Below, piece by piece: positions 1 through 7,665 of a DNA stretch of 15,632 nt. Position 1 is the stretch's first letter, and the number at the start of each line of letters is the position of its first letter. The stretch is from JAXDLH01 sp034666705. GTDB lineage: Bacteria > Chloroflexota > UBA6077 > SHYK01. The notes beneath the pieces were generated by a model. It was not told the DNA's origin, searched no databases, and saw only the letters and a program-made list of their open reading frames with translations. A program made the position numbers and the translations under genes. The stretch lies in the NCBI GenBank assembly GCA_034666705.1, contig JAXDLH010000132.1:1-15632 (forward strand), given 5' to 3'.

Positions 1-359
1 ATTAGCGGCATTGAGGGCCGACTGCCTCATCTCGTCCAAAGGGGTTCTGCCCATTGCCGGTTGCTCTTAAACCGAGGGGAGCTATGGCCAAGCATACACC
101 AGGCGGCATTGGACCGTGATTGTAACAAAACGTTGGGCTGCGAGGAACTATCGGATAGGATATCGTGGCAGTGAATCCCGAGCGCCGCGAGAATTAGCGC
201 CGCTGCACCGCCTGGCGAGCACCGAGAGCACGAAGCAGGCGCCGCACTTGACGCAGGTGCGATGGCAGCGGCGTAAGTGAAAGGGGTGCCACCGATGCGA
301 AGGATCTACCTTGTGCCCAGACGTATGGAGGGAGTGACTATAACCTGGCGCTGCGCACC
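1..359. other. Upstream region with no firm gene
   Basis: No convincing complete gene lies here. On the minus strand an ATG at 54 opens an 18-codon frame (MGRTPLDEMRQSALNAAN) to the window edge. It could be the start of a gene lying mostly to the left, but there is no clear SD, so I do not call it. A weak sigma70-like pair, TTGGGC (133-138) and TAGGAT (156-161) with a 17-bp spacer, points toward the methyltransferase gene but is about 200 bp from its start. A GGAGGGAG stretch near 327-334 is too far from the ATG at 360 to be its ribosome site. Confidence 0.3.
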
Positions 360-2180
360 ATGGTGACCTCTCGTCCCATGAGTCAGACCTCGCGGGGCGC
401 CGCCGCGCGCATCCCGCTTGGACACTCGTACGAGGCGACGATTGGCTGGCTGCTCAACAACCGGGTTCCTGGCGCCGGGCTAGTCGTGAATCACCGCGAG
501 CCGGTTCCCTACCCAGAAGTCACCGGCTACACGATTCCCACCCTCCTGGCGTGCGGGGAACGGGCGGAGGCGCTCGAGTTGGCGAGTTGGCTCGTCTCGA
601 TACAGCGACCGGATGGTGGGTTTGCCGGGCCGGATGGGCTGCACGAGTCGTACCTGTTCGATACGGGCCAGGTGCTGCGCGGCCTCCTCGCGGTGGTGGA
701 CTTCCTGCCGAGCGTGATCGAGCCGCTGCGGCGAGCTGCGGACTGGATGCTGGCCGCTAGTAATCCCGCGGGTATTGTGCGGCCTCAGGCCGATTCCGCT
801 TGGAGCCGCCGCTACGGTGCACGGATTCCCGAAGCGATCCATCTCTACACCTTGCCGCCATTGATCGAGGCGAGCCGGGTGCTGGGGCAACCGAAGTACG
901 CGGCAGCTGCTCAGCGCAGCCTGGACTACTATCTCCAGCAGCCTGACCTGGTGGAGTTCACCACGCTCACGCACTTCTTCGGCTACATTCTGGAAGCGCT
1001 CGTGGACCTCGGCCACCACCGGTTGGCCGAGGCTGGCCTCCAGCAGGTGGTTGACCTCCAGGAGCCGAGCGGCTTAGTTCCGGCGCAACCGGGAGTCAGG
1101 TGGATGTGCACCCCCGGTAGCGCCCAACTCGCCTTGGTGGCATACAAGTTGGGGCTGGGCGCGTTCGCGGACCGAGCGCTGGACTACTTACAAACGGTGC
1201 AGGAGCCCAGCGGCGGCTTCATGGGGAGCTATGGGCCGGGCGCTGCATACGGACCCGACGCCGAGCCGAGCTGGGCATGCAAGTACTTCCTCGATGCGTG
1301 CCACTGGCGAATCCGTGCCAGAGGCGACCGCCAGCAACAAGCGCCCGTCCTTCCCGAAGGGTCCTGGGCCGCACTCGGCACCGCGCCCATGCATCTGGCG
1401 CTTCGCACCGCCCTTGGCGAGCTGGCGGGCAAGCGGGTACTGGAGGTTGGCTGTGGGCGGGGAGAGCGTTTATGGGCCCTCCGAGCGGCGTGGCCGACCG
1501 CGGCGCTCTGCGGGGTGGACAATGCACAGGAACTCCTTAACGCGCTCCCGCCGGGAATCGCCGGCAGCCGAGCGTCCACGCTCAATTTGCCATTTCCAGA
1601 TGGAGTCTTCGACGCGGTGGTGTGCACCGACGGACTGGCCGGGACGATCCGGATCGAGCGCGCCCTCACGGAGTTATGCCGCGTGATAAAGCCCGGTGGC
1701 CACCTTGTCGTGGGGCTGGACCAGGATGGCCCGTATGCGGACCGCATGACCATCGACGCCCGGGCACAATGGTTTGCGCCGGATGATGTGACGCGGGTGC
1801 TGCGCCAATACGGTACCTTGGTCGCACTCGAGTCGGTTGAACTGGCGAAAGGAAGCGACCACCGGGTCGCGCGGTTGATCTGGCACGCAGTGCGCGGCGA
1901 GACTCCAGTAGCAGTCGCGGTCAGTCCGGCCGATCTCCATCGCCCCGTTCCGGAGCATCCTGAGAGCAGGTGGGACTCGCACCTGCCCAACCGATGGGCG
2001 CAGCGTCGGGCGCTGGCGAGAGCGTTAGTTGAGGAAGGCTTCACGAGCTATGCCGGCGGCGATTTGGCACATGCTCGCGCCGCGTTCCTGCGGGCGTGGC
2101 GCTACGACCCGGTATGGCTGTTCAACCGAGGGATCGTATCCATCGTGGTCCGATCCTTGGGAGTGCCGCGGCCAAGGTAG
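360..2180 (+). CDS. Alpha/alpha-toroid domain fused to class I SAM-dependent methyltransferase
   Basis: This 606-aa protein appears to have three parts. Residues about 20-315 look like an alpha/alpha-toroid (prenyltransferase/squalene-cyclase-like) domain: helical repeats carrying QW-like turns at QRPDGGF (82-88), QEPSGLV (234-240) and QEPSGGF (281-287). Residues about 340-510 are a class I methyltransferase: motif I VLEVGCGRG (360-368), an acidic residue in GVDNA (385-389), a post-motif LPFPDGVFDAVV (410-421), and RVIKPGGHLVVG (441-452). Residues about 545-606 form a short helical tail (GDLAHARAAFLRAWRYDP) of the TPR-like type seen at the ends of some surface-glycan enzymes. The domain families are recognised by eye; the methylated substrate is unknown. 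No signal peptide is seen, so it is probably cytoplasmic. The ATG at 360 lacks an SD at normal spacing; an ATG at 378 is an alternative. It converges on a GT-C-like membrane protein 45 bp away, which suggests a role in surface polysaccharide or glycolipid modification (inference). Confidence 0.85.
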   Translation: MVTSRPMSQTSRGAAARIPLGHSYEATIGWLLNNRVPGAGLVVNHREPVPYPEVTGYTIPTLLACGERAEALELASWLVSIQRPDGGFAGPDGLHESYLFDTGQVLRGLLAVVDFLPSVIEPLRRAADWMLAASNPAGIVRPQADSAWSRRYGARIPEAIHLYTLPPLIEASRVLGQPKYAAAAQRSLDYYLQQPDLVEFTTLTHFFGYILEALVDLGHHRLAEAGLQQVVDLQEPSGLVPAQPGVRWMCTPGSAQLALVAYKLGLGAFADRALDYLQTVQEPSGGFMGSYGPGAAYGPDAEPSWACKYFLDACHWRIRARGDRQQQAPVLPEGSWAALGTAPMHLALRTALGELAGKRVLEVGCGRGERLWALRAAWPTAALCGVDNAQELLNALPPGIAGSRASTLNLPFPDGVFDAVVCTDGLAGTIRIERALTELCRVIKPGGHLVVGLDQDGPYADRMTIDARAQWFAPDDVTRVLRQYGTLVALESVELAKGSDHRVARLIWHAVRGETPVAVAVSPADLHRPVPEHPESRWDSHLPNRWAQRRALARALVEEGFTSYAGGDLAHARAAFLRAWRYDPVWLFNRGIVSIVVRSLGVPRPR

Positions 2181-2225
2181 GATAGCCGGCGAACCCGCAG
2201 CGTCGTCGTCGCGCGGAAGCCTCAA

Positions 2226-3986
2226 TCATCGAAATATGCCATTTAGCAGTACCGGTGCCTCGTCGGGAGCCTTCAGAATGTCGACGAGCGCCGCCCGCAA
2301 CTGCGGATCATCCTCCCGGCGGACCAGCGCCCCGGATGTATCCCAGGTAAGCGTGACCACGGACGTGTTCTCGCCGTGCGCATACCATCTGCGCAGGGTG
2401 TCGTGTGTGTGCTGGAACCATAGGTTACTCAGACAACAGTAGACCCGCGACGGCTCAAGAAATGCGACTCGGGCGGTCAGGTCGCTGGGCGCAAATGGCG
2501 GCTGGTACATGAATGGTGCGGCGTAACTGAGGATCCAGGTCCAAGCTGCAAGATCAGGACCCTTTGCGTCGTCGCTGAAAGCAAATACTGATGTACCACG
2601 CCAACTGGTTACGGGCGCGTTGGCAGGCGGCGCCTCCACGATGATCAGGCTGCCTTCGGGTGCAGCCGCCGCCTCCCGCCACACGTCATGCAGCATGCGG
2701 TCCGCCCGAGCCGCTGATCGGTTCCATTCCTCCACAGCGCTATGGAGATTCATTGCGTAGAACGCCAGCAGCCCAGCGCCTGCCACCACGACCAAGGCCC
2801 GCCAGGTCACGGCTCGCGTGGCCACGAGCATTTCGAACCCGATGCCCAAGACAATGGCGAACCCGGCAGCAGTGAGATAGAGGTGGCGGCCCGAGACGTA
2901 CGTGACGGCAAGTGGGGCGACGGTAATCAACCACCACACCGGGCCGAAGTAGAACGCGGCGCCGAGGCGGCGAGGCGCGGAGCCGCGCACGATGGCTGGG
3001 AGCGCCATGACTCCAACGAGCAAGGAGACCGCGAGACCAACGAAGGTGGCGATCTGGGGCACCAGGGCGGTGCGCAGCACGAGGGATCCCGTGGCGAGCA
3101 TGTGCAGGTACGTGGCCTGCACGAGCGCGAGTGAAACGAACGTGTTGCGATCAATGTGGCTCTCGCGAACCACATCGCCGAAGAGCACATGGCGCAAACC
3201 GAGGTAGCCCACCGTCAGCAGGCAGAATGGCAGATAGGCGAGCAGCGTGCGCCAGGGCCGCCAGGGAACACGTCGCGTGATCAGACTGTCGTAGGAGATG
3301 AGCGCGGGCAGAATCATGATTGCGGACTGCTTACTGAAGAGCGCGAGAAAACATGCGACGAGCGATACGCCGTACAGCCAGATAGTGTGAGAGGCTCGTC
3401 GCTTCGGGCCCTCCTCTCCTGGCGGCGCGTTGGCCCCTCCCTCGACGCTGCGGATCGCCTCACGTTCCGCTCCGGTTCGGCGCCACAAGCCGAACGCCAG
3501 TAGCGCGAGCAGGAAGAACAACGCCGGGAGCGAGTCAGCGCGCCCGCTGATCCACGCACCCACCTCGGCCTGCACCGGGAGAAGGGCGAACACCATCCCC
3601 GCGAACGTCGCGGCGGGCCAGCCCAAGCGGCAGAGACCTCGGGCGATTGCGAGTACGAGCACGGCGTTCAGCACATGCAGCGCGATATTGTCGAGGTGAT
3701 AGCCGAAGGGATTGCCTGGCCCCCAGAGCGAGTCGAGTTGGTACGAGAGCTCCACAAACGGCCGCAACTCATCGCTCGGTGGGCCGTAGATAGTCTCGGT
3801 CCAGGGCCGCGTGAACAGAGTGAGAAAATGGAAAGTCGGCTGCGCGGAGAAGAGCTGAATCAGCCCGTAGTCGTCACCGATAAAGTACGCGTTGAGCGTG
3901 GAGAGGAGCGGGAGGGCAGCCGCGACGCACACGGCCAGTGTCGCCACGACCGCGGCCACGGGCTGCGCGGATTGGCGATCTCGCAT
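2226..3986 (-). CDS. TMTC/DUF1736-like polytopic membrane protein, probable GT-C glycosyltransferase
   Basis: This 586-aa protein has many hydrophobic helices through about residue 410, then a soluble C-terminal domain of about 175 residues. The first helix (about 10-34) leads into NAYFIGDDYGLI (32-43); an acidic pair in the first outer loop is typical of GT-C enzymes that use polyprenyl-phosphate sugars. Further landmarks resemble TMTC-type O-mannosyltransferases: YHLDNIALHVLN (96-107), LLPVQAEVGAWISGRADSL (135-153), LALFSKQSAIMILP (214-227) and SGRHLYLTAAGFA (365-377). TMTC proteins usually carry C-terminal TPRs, and none are obvious here. The likely role is sugar transfer to a lipid or protein on the outer membrane face; donor and acceptor cannot be read from sequence. 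The ATG at 3986 has no SD; a TATAGT element lies 9 nt upstream, so a leaderless transcript is possible. Confidence 0.8.
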   Translation of the reverse strand: MRDRQSAQPVAAVVATLAVCVAAALPLLSTLNAYFIGDDYGLIQLFSAQPTFHFLTLFTRPWTETIYGPPSDELRPFVELSYQLDSLWGPGNPFGYHLDNIALHVLNAVLVLAIARGLCRLGWPAATFAGMVFALLPVQAEVGAWISGRADSLPALFFLLALLAFGLWRRTGAEREAIRSVEGGANAPPGEEGPKRRASHTIWLYGVSLVACFLALFSKQSAIMILPALISYDSLITRRVPWRPWRTLLAYLPFCLLTVGYLGLRHVLFGDVVRESHIDRNTFVSLALVQATYLHMLATGSLVLRTALVPQIATFVGLAVSLLVGVMALPAIVRGSAPRRLGAAFYFGPVWWLITVAPLAVTYVSGRHLYLTAAGFAIVLGIGFEMLVATRAVTWRALVVVAGAGLLAFYAMNLHSAVEEWNRSAARADRMLHDVWREAAAAPEGSLIIVEAPPANAPVTSWRGTSVFAFSDDAKGPDLAAWTWILSYAAPFMYQPPFAPSDLTARVAFLEPSRVYCCLSNLWFQHTHDTLRRWYAHGENTSVVTLTWDTSGALVRREDDPQLRAALVDILKAPDEAPVLLNGIFR

Positions 3987-4432
3987 GATGGAGGAACTAT
4001 ACGGCAGCCACCCAGCAAAACCGGGGATGCTCGCGTTTCACCACTGCAAGCGGTAACGCCGGCATGCGGCCGCGGGCCGGCGTTGGGGGAAGACGCCGAG
4101 CCTGCTAGATGGAAGTCAGTCATTGTGCCCATATCCAGCGGGCCACAAAGCTACTATGCTAGCGTCAGCGAGGATTGCAGCCACGGCCGGAGCACGGGTC
4201 CCAGGTGCTCGCGGTAGATGAAGGCGGCCCGCATGCCGACCGCGGCATGATTCTGCGTCCATGCCCCGTTGGTACGCACCTTGGGCAGGGACCCCGTCAA
4301 TGCGCCGCCGGCCCATAGGGTCGTTGCAGCCCAGCGGCAATTCCCGTTGGCTGGCGACCCACGAACTGCATTGGCGTCACTCGGCTTCGCTAGGTGCACT
4401 AGTCAAGACCGACCGGTGTTTACCAGGCGTGC
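3987..4432. other. Gene-poor stretch between divergent genes
   Basis: No gene is firmly supported here. Minus-strand frame 4154-4399 (GTG start) contains a protein-like stretch, LTGSLPKVRTNGAWTQNHAA, followed by an arginine/leucine-rich end. It could be a decayed gene, but I recognise no family and see no SD. Both promoters for the flanking divergent genes should lie here. No tRNA or terminator-like hairpin was found. Confidence 0.3.
3996..4001 (-). promoter_or_regulatory. Possible -10 element TATAGT for the GT-C gene
   Basis: On the minus strand TATAGT (5 of 6 matches to TATAAT) ends 9 nt before the ATG at 3986. No good -35 hexamer is present at 16-18 bp. The lack of an SD together with this spacing is what a leaderless or nearly leaderless start would look like. 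This is inference from a single short motif. Confidence 0.25.
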
Positions 4433-4447
4433 AAGGAGGAACGAATC
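4433..4447 (+). promoter_or_regulatory. Strong SD positioned for an ATC codon
   Basis: AAGGAGG occupies 4433-4439. The next canonical in-frame start, GTG at 4466, is 26 nt away, which is too far. The codon at ideal spacing (5 nt) and in frame with the CpaE-like gene is ATC at 4445-4447. Either translation starts at a non-canonical ATC, or an ancestral ATG was changed to ATC by mutation or sequence error. Confidence 0.5.
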
Positions 4448-4465
4448 ACAGCGCATTCCCCACCG

Positions 4466-5698
4466 GTGGAGGTGCTCATTGCCACCGCAGACGCTGCGGT
4501 GGCACAGGTCGCCGATCGGCTTGCCCATGACTTGATCCCGACGTGGGTTGCGGAAACCGGGCCGGATGCGCTGCACATCCTTGAGGGCGCGCCCCGTCTG
4601 GTGGTGCTCGACAGCGAGCTCGAGGCAGAGGCAGCCTTCAAGCTGTATCGCATCCTACACGACATGGAGCCCCGGCCGGCGCTTCTGCTCCTGACGGCGG
4701 CAGGCTATTCCCCATTCGCCCTTGATTCGGGGCGCCCAACCATGGACGACTACGCGGTGAAGCCGATTGGCCCGGACGAGCTGCTGCTGCGGATCAAAGC
4801 GGCACTCTTACGGGCCGGCTTTGCGCTGCCGGTACCGCCACCAATGGACTCCGCCCCGCCGCCGATTGTGGGCGGACGGAGTGGTGAGATCATCTCAGTG
4901 TTCTCCACCAGAGGGGGCGTCGGAAAGACCACGCTCGCCGTCAATCTGGCAGTTGGTCTCGCCCAGCGGGGTCGTAGTACGCTCCTTGTCGATGCAGATC
5001 TCTGGTTCGGCGACGCCGCCGTAATGCTCAATCTGGCGCCGGAGAGCGGCATGCGGGAGGTGTGCGCGGCCGAGGAACTCGATTATGCGGTGCTCCAACG
5101 CGCCTTGACCCGTCATGAATCGGGGTTGGCGGTCCTGACGCGGCCCAAAGAGGCGGCGGTCGTCGATCAACTCGACCCCGCAACGATCCTCCGGGCGCTG
5201 CAGCGCTATACGACGCTCTTCGATTACCTGATCGTGGACATGCGGGCGGCGTTTGACGAGGTGAATCTCCAGTTGTTGGATGCCGCTCATCAGATCCTGC
5301 TTGTCATTACGCCCGAGATCGGCGCGAGCCACACGACGGCCAGCTTCATCCATATGTCCGAAGCGCTGCAGTACACCACGAAACTGCGTTTGGTGCTCAA
5401 CCGCGCGGACAGCGGCCTCGACCGAGAGGCGCTGGAGCGGACGTTCGGACTGGGGATGGCCGTCGCGATCCCCAGCGCCGGCCGCGTCATGGTGCAGGCC
5501 ACCAATCAGGGGGTGCCCGTCCTCATGGCGGAGTCGGTGGCACACGCGGAGCTCACCCGGTCGCTGGGGCGGGTGGTCGAACTCGTAATGGGGCAGGGCG
5601 CCCCCCCGCCGCGACCGGTCGGGGCGCGCGACGGGTCCCGGGGCGGGGCGCTGGGGCGCTGGATGCGCGGCCTGGTCCGGTCGTGGTCTAGCAATTAG
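4466..5698 (+). CDS. CpaE/TadZ-like ATPase with N-terminal receiver domain
   Basis: This 410-aa protein has two domains. Residues 1-117 look like a response-regulator receiver: D9, the phosphoacceptor-like D49 in VVLDSE, T77 in LLLTAA, and K99 in the AVKP motif. Residues about 139-375 are a ParA/MinD-type P-loop ATPase: deviant Walker A STRGGVGKTT (147-156) with R149 where the signature lysine usually sits, and LLVDADLWFGD (173-183) as switch I/A'. This order is that of CpaE/TadZ proteins, which place type IV/Tad pilus machinery in Caulobacter and relatives. No other tad/cpa or pilin gene is in the window, so the partner is unknown. GTG at 4466 is the first legal start, but the strong SD at 4433-4439 suggests translation from ATC at 4445, adding seven residues. 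The C-terminal 35 residues are Pro/Gly/Arg-rich. Confidence 0.85.
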   Translation: MEVLIATADAAVAQVADRLAHDLIPTWVAETGPDALHILEGAPRLVVLDSELEAEAAFKLYRILHDMEPRPALLLLTAAGYSPFALDSGRPTMDDYAVKPIGPDELLLRIKAALLRAGFALPVPPPMDSAPPPIVGGRSGEIISVFSTRGGVGKTTLAVNLAVGLAQRGRSTLLVDADLWFGDAAVMLNLAPESGMREVCAAEELDYAVLQRALTRHESGLAVLTRPKEAAVVDQLDPATILRALQRYTTLFDYLIVDMRAAFDEVNLQLLDAAHQILLVITPEIGASHTTASFIHMSEALQYTTKLRLVLNRADSGLDREALERTFGLGMAVAIPSAGRVMVQATNQGVPVLMAESVAHAELTRSLGRVVELVMGQGAPPPRPVGARDGSRGGALGRWMRGLVRSWSSN

Positions 5699-6132
5699 GG
5701 TGGCGGCACCCCAGAGACGCTGGAGTCCGGTGGTCCGGACTATGCTCGTGCGCTCATTCAGGCGCTCACCACCGCCGCGGTCCACGCCGCACGGGCCAGG
5801 CTCCCCCAGATTATCCTGTCGCCCATTCCGACGCTCTGGCTGCATGCCCCGCACGGCCTTGGCCACCTCGACCAACCGGGCAAGCGCCCGTTGATCGAGG
5901 CGTTCTTTGCCGCGCACCCTGGCTTGGATTGGGAGACCCGTCACTTCGCCGATGCCTGCATTGCGGGCGGCACCCGGTGATGCGGCTTCCGATGATCGCT
6001 ATGACGAAGCCGCCCCGCAGGACGGTACGCTGGTCGACCTGGTCCGGCAGCACTGGCTACCGGTCCATGCAACAGCTCGGCGGGCAACCGCTCGCTGTTA
6101 AATTGGCCGGTTCATGAGATGAGCTGGATTGA
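5699..6132 (+). other. Start-less coding-looking remnant and gap
   Basis: Directly after the TAG of the CpaE-like gene, and in the same frame, 93 codons stay open to a TGA at 5978-5980. The translation looks protein-like (ETLESGGPDYARALIQALTT, then IILSPIPTLWLHAPHGLG and PLIEAFFAAHPGLDW), but it has no ATG or GTG. A second frame, 5907-6101, continues with acidic protein-like text (GTLVDLVRQHW). Together these look like a decayed, frameshifted gene or a truncated 3' end. I do not recognise a family with confidence. Nothing else is seen up to the convergent DLH stop at 6133. Confidence 0.3.
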
Positions 6133-7095
6133 TTACGACTTCAGCTCCGGATGCTCTGCGAAATACTGGGGATACAGCTCAAAGAATGCGTCGAGCTCGG
6201 TCTGGGGAGTGCGGCCTTCCGCGACCGCTTGCTTCAATGCCGAGAATCGTTGCGGACTGGGCTCGGGGTGGCCGTCGGCCCCGTAGCGCACACTCTTGTT
6301 GAAGTCGTAGTCCACTGCGAAGTCGGCCGCGAACTCGGTGCGCACCTTGTCAGAGGTGTAGTAGCCCGCGTACACCCGCTGGGTGAACTCGACGATCCGG
6401 TCCCAGGCCTCCTGCGCCTCCCGCTGGCGGTAGCGGCCCGGCATCGTGTCGTTGAGCCAGCCGTGCGGCATGTCCGCCTCCAACCGCACCTCACAGTTCT
6501 TGCCGTGCCGCTCCATCTCGTCCCGGAACTCGAAGACCCGCTCGATGGGGGTGCCGTGGTCCTTCTCGCCGTAGACGTAGAGGGTGGGGGCGGTGACGTT
6601 CGCCATTAACTCTTCGTTGTAGCGCCCGCCGCCGTAGTAGCAGATGCACGCCGCCAGGTCCGGCCGGACGCTATTCAGGATCCATGGCCAGCCGCCGCTG
6701 GCACAGAGGCCGATGGCCGCGATCCGCTTCGGGTCGACCTCCGGGAGGGTGGTCAGGTAATCGTAGCTCTGCGCCATGTAGAGCTTGACGGTGTCCGGCG
6801 TCCAGCCGCCGCCGATCTCGCCCTTGTTCAGCGCTTCCTTGTCGCCCTCGAACTGGGAGGCCATGTCCGGGGCGATGCATACGTAGCCGTAGGCGGCGAA
6901 CTTGGCCACCTGGTCGAGGGTGTCCAGCACCAGGCCGTAGCGTTCGTGGCCGAGGATCATCGCCGGGTACGGCGGCTCGCCGCGCTCCGGGATGCCGAGG
7001 AAGGCGCGAGTGCCCTCCTCTACGTCCACCCAGCGGGTGGTGGCGCCGATATAGCCCTCTTTCTCTTTCGCCGACCAGTATGGCAGTGTCGACAT
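6133..7095 (-). CDS. Dienelactone hydrolase family protein with C-terminal extension
   Basis: This 320-aa alpha/beta hydrolase carries a cysteine nucleophile in GLCASGG (C131), an acid in GEKDHGTP (D179) and a histidine in MPHGW (H211). This Cys-Asp-His triad is that of dienelactone hydrolases, which open lactone rings in aromatic degradation; many relatives have other ester substrates. Family members are usually about 240 aa; here about 75 extra residues follow the core, with an aromatic/acidic stretch VDYDFNKSVRYG (261-272). The ATG at 7095 is chosen because GGGGGAGG lies about 10 nt upstream and the family-like sequence begins there; a longer open frame reaches 7311 but does not read like protein. 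It is the last gene of a minus-strand series with a gutted paralogue and an isochorismatase-like gene upstream. No signal peptide, so it is probably cytoplasmic. Confidence 0.88.
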   Translation of the reverse strand: MSTLPYWSAKEKEGYIGATTRWVDVEEGTRAFLGIPERGEPPYPAMILGHERYGLVLDTLDQVAKFAAYGYVCIAPDMASQFEGDKEALNKGEIGGGWTPDTVKLYMAQSYDYLTTLPEVDPKRIAAIGLCASGGWPWILNSVRPDLAACICYYGGGRYNEELMANVTAPTLYVYGEKDHGTPIERVFEFRDEMERHGKNCEVRLEADMPHGWLNDTMPGRYRQREAQEAWDRIVEFTQRVYAGYYTSDKVRTEFAADFAVDYDFNKSVRYGADGHPEPSPQRFSALKQAVAEGRTPQTELDAFFELYPQYFAEHPELKS

Positions 7096-7181
7096 GATGA
7101 GCAGACCTCCCCCTCGTTCATTCCATATATCTACGACCGCGCGCGGATTCGATCGCCGTCGTGCGGAATCATGCCATTGGC

Positions 7182-7643
7182 TCAGGCGAGTCGCACGTTC
7201 TTCGAGAAATCGTAATCGCGGGAGTACTCGGCCACCATACGCCAGCGCACGCGGTCCGGCGGATAGCCACCCGAGGAGACTGTAGCGAGGAACCGCAAGA
7301 CGACCTGCCATGCCTGCTCCGCCTCCTGCTGGCGATAGCGGCCCGGCATAGTGTCATTCAGCTCCTCCCCGTGTAATCCTGGACCTCGTGATCGGCGAGC
7401 GTGAGGTGCGCGTCGCCCCGGTTCAGCGCCTCCTTGTCGCCGTCCCAGTGCGAGGCCATATCGGGGGCGAGCGCCACGAACCCGTAGGCGGCGAACTTGG
7501 CGGCCAGGTCCAGGGTGTGCTGGACGAGGCCGTAACGCTCGTGGCCGAGCACGACGGCGCCGTAGGGTCCGGTGGGCGCGGGTGCCATCGCCAACGTCCA
7601 CCCACGACGTCTGCGCCCCGATGTGCGAGTGTGCCTCGATCAT
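7182..7643 (-). pseudogene. Gutted dienelactone hydrolase paralogue
   Basis: It starts well: ATG at 7643 with GGAGGGAGAAGG just upstream, reading MIEAHSHIGAQTSWVDVGDG, which matches residues about 11-28 of the intact neighbour (IGATTRWVDVEEG). Near 7580-7590 the frame changes and continues as VVLGHERYGLVQHTLDLAAK and APDMASHWDGDKEALNRG, closely matching neighbour residues 46-92. About 110 codons are then missing, including the equivalents of C131 and D179, and the region of H211 is lost too. Near 7360-7375 the frame returns to the original one as ELNDTMPGRYRQQEAEQAW and ends in the tail DYDFSKNVRLA. With one frameshift, one internal deletion and no triad, it cannot be an active hydrolase. It lies 22 nt behind the isochorismatase-like stop, so it was probably cotranscribed. 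Confidence 0.85.
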
Positions 7644-7665
7644 CCTTCTCCCTCCTCCGAACGAA

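Noticed and set aside
1..54. Possible minus-strand gene start at the left edge
   Set aside because: Only 18 codons are visible and there is no clear SD.
4895..5944. Long minus-strand open frame (349 codons)
   Set aside because: It is antisense to the CpaE-like gene, is rich in Arg/His/Gln, and shows no domain; it is a high-GC shadow.
6119..6148. Plus-strand text MSWIDYDFSS resembling the DLH tail motif
   Set aside because: Only four or five residues match, and the bases are antisense to the 3' end of the intact DLH; probably coincidence.
7096..7311. N-terminal extension of the intact DLH to 7311
   Set aside because: The extra 72 residues overlap the 3' end of the gutted copy, do not resemble the family, and the SD at the 7095 ATG is better.
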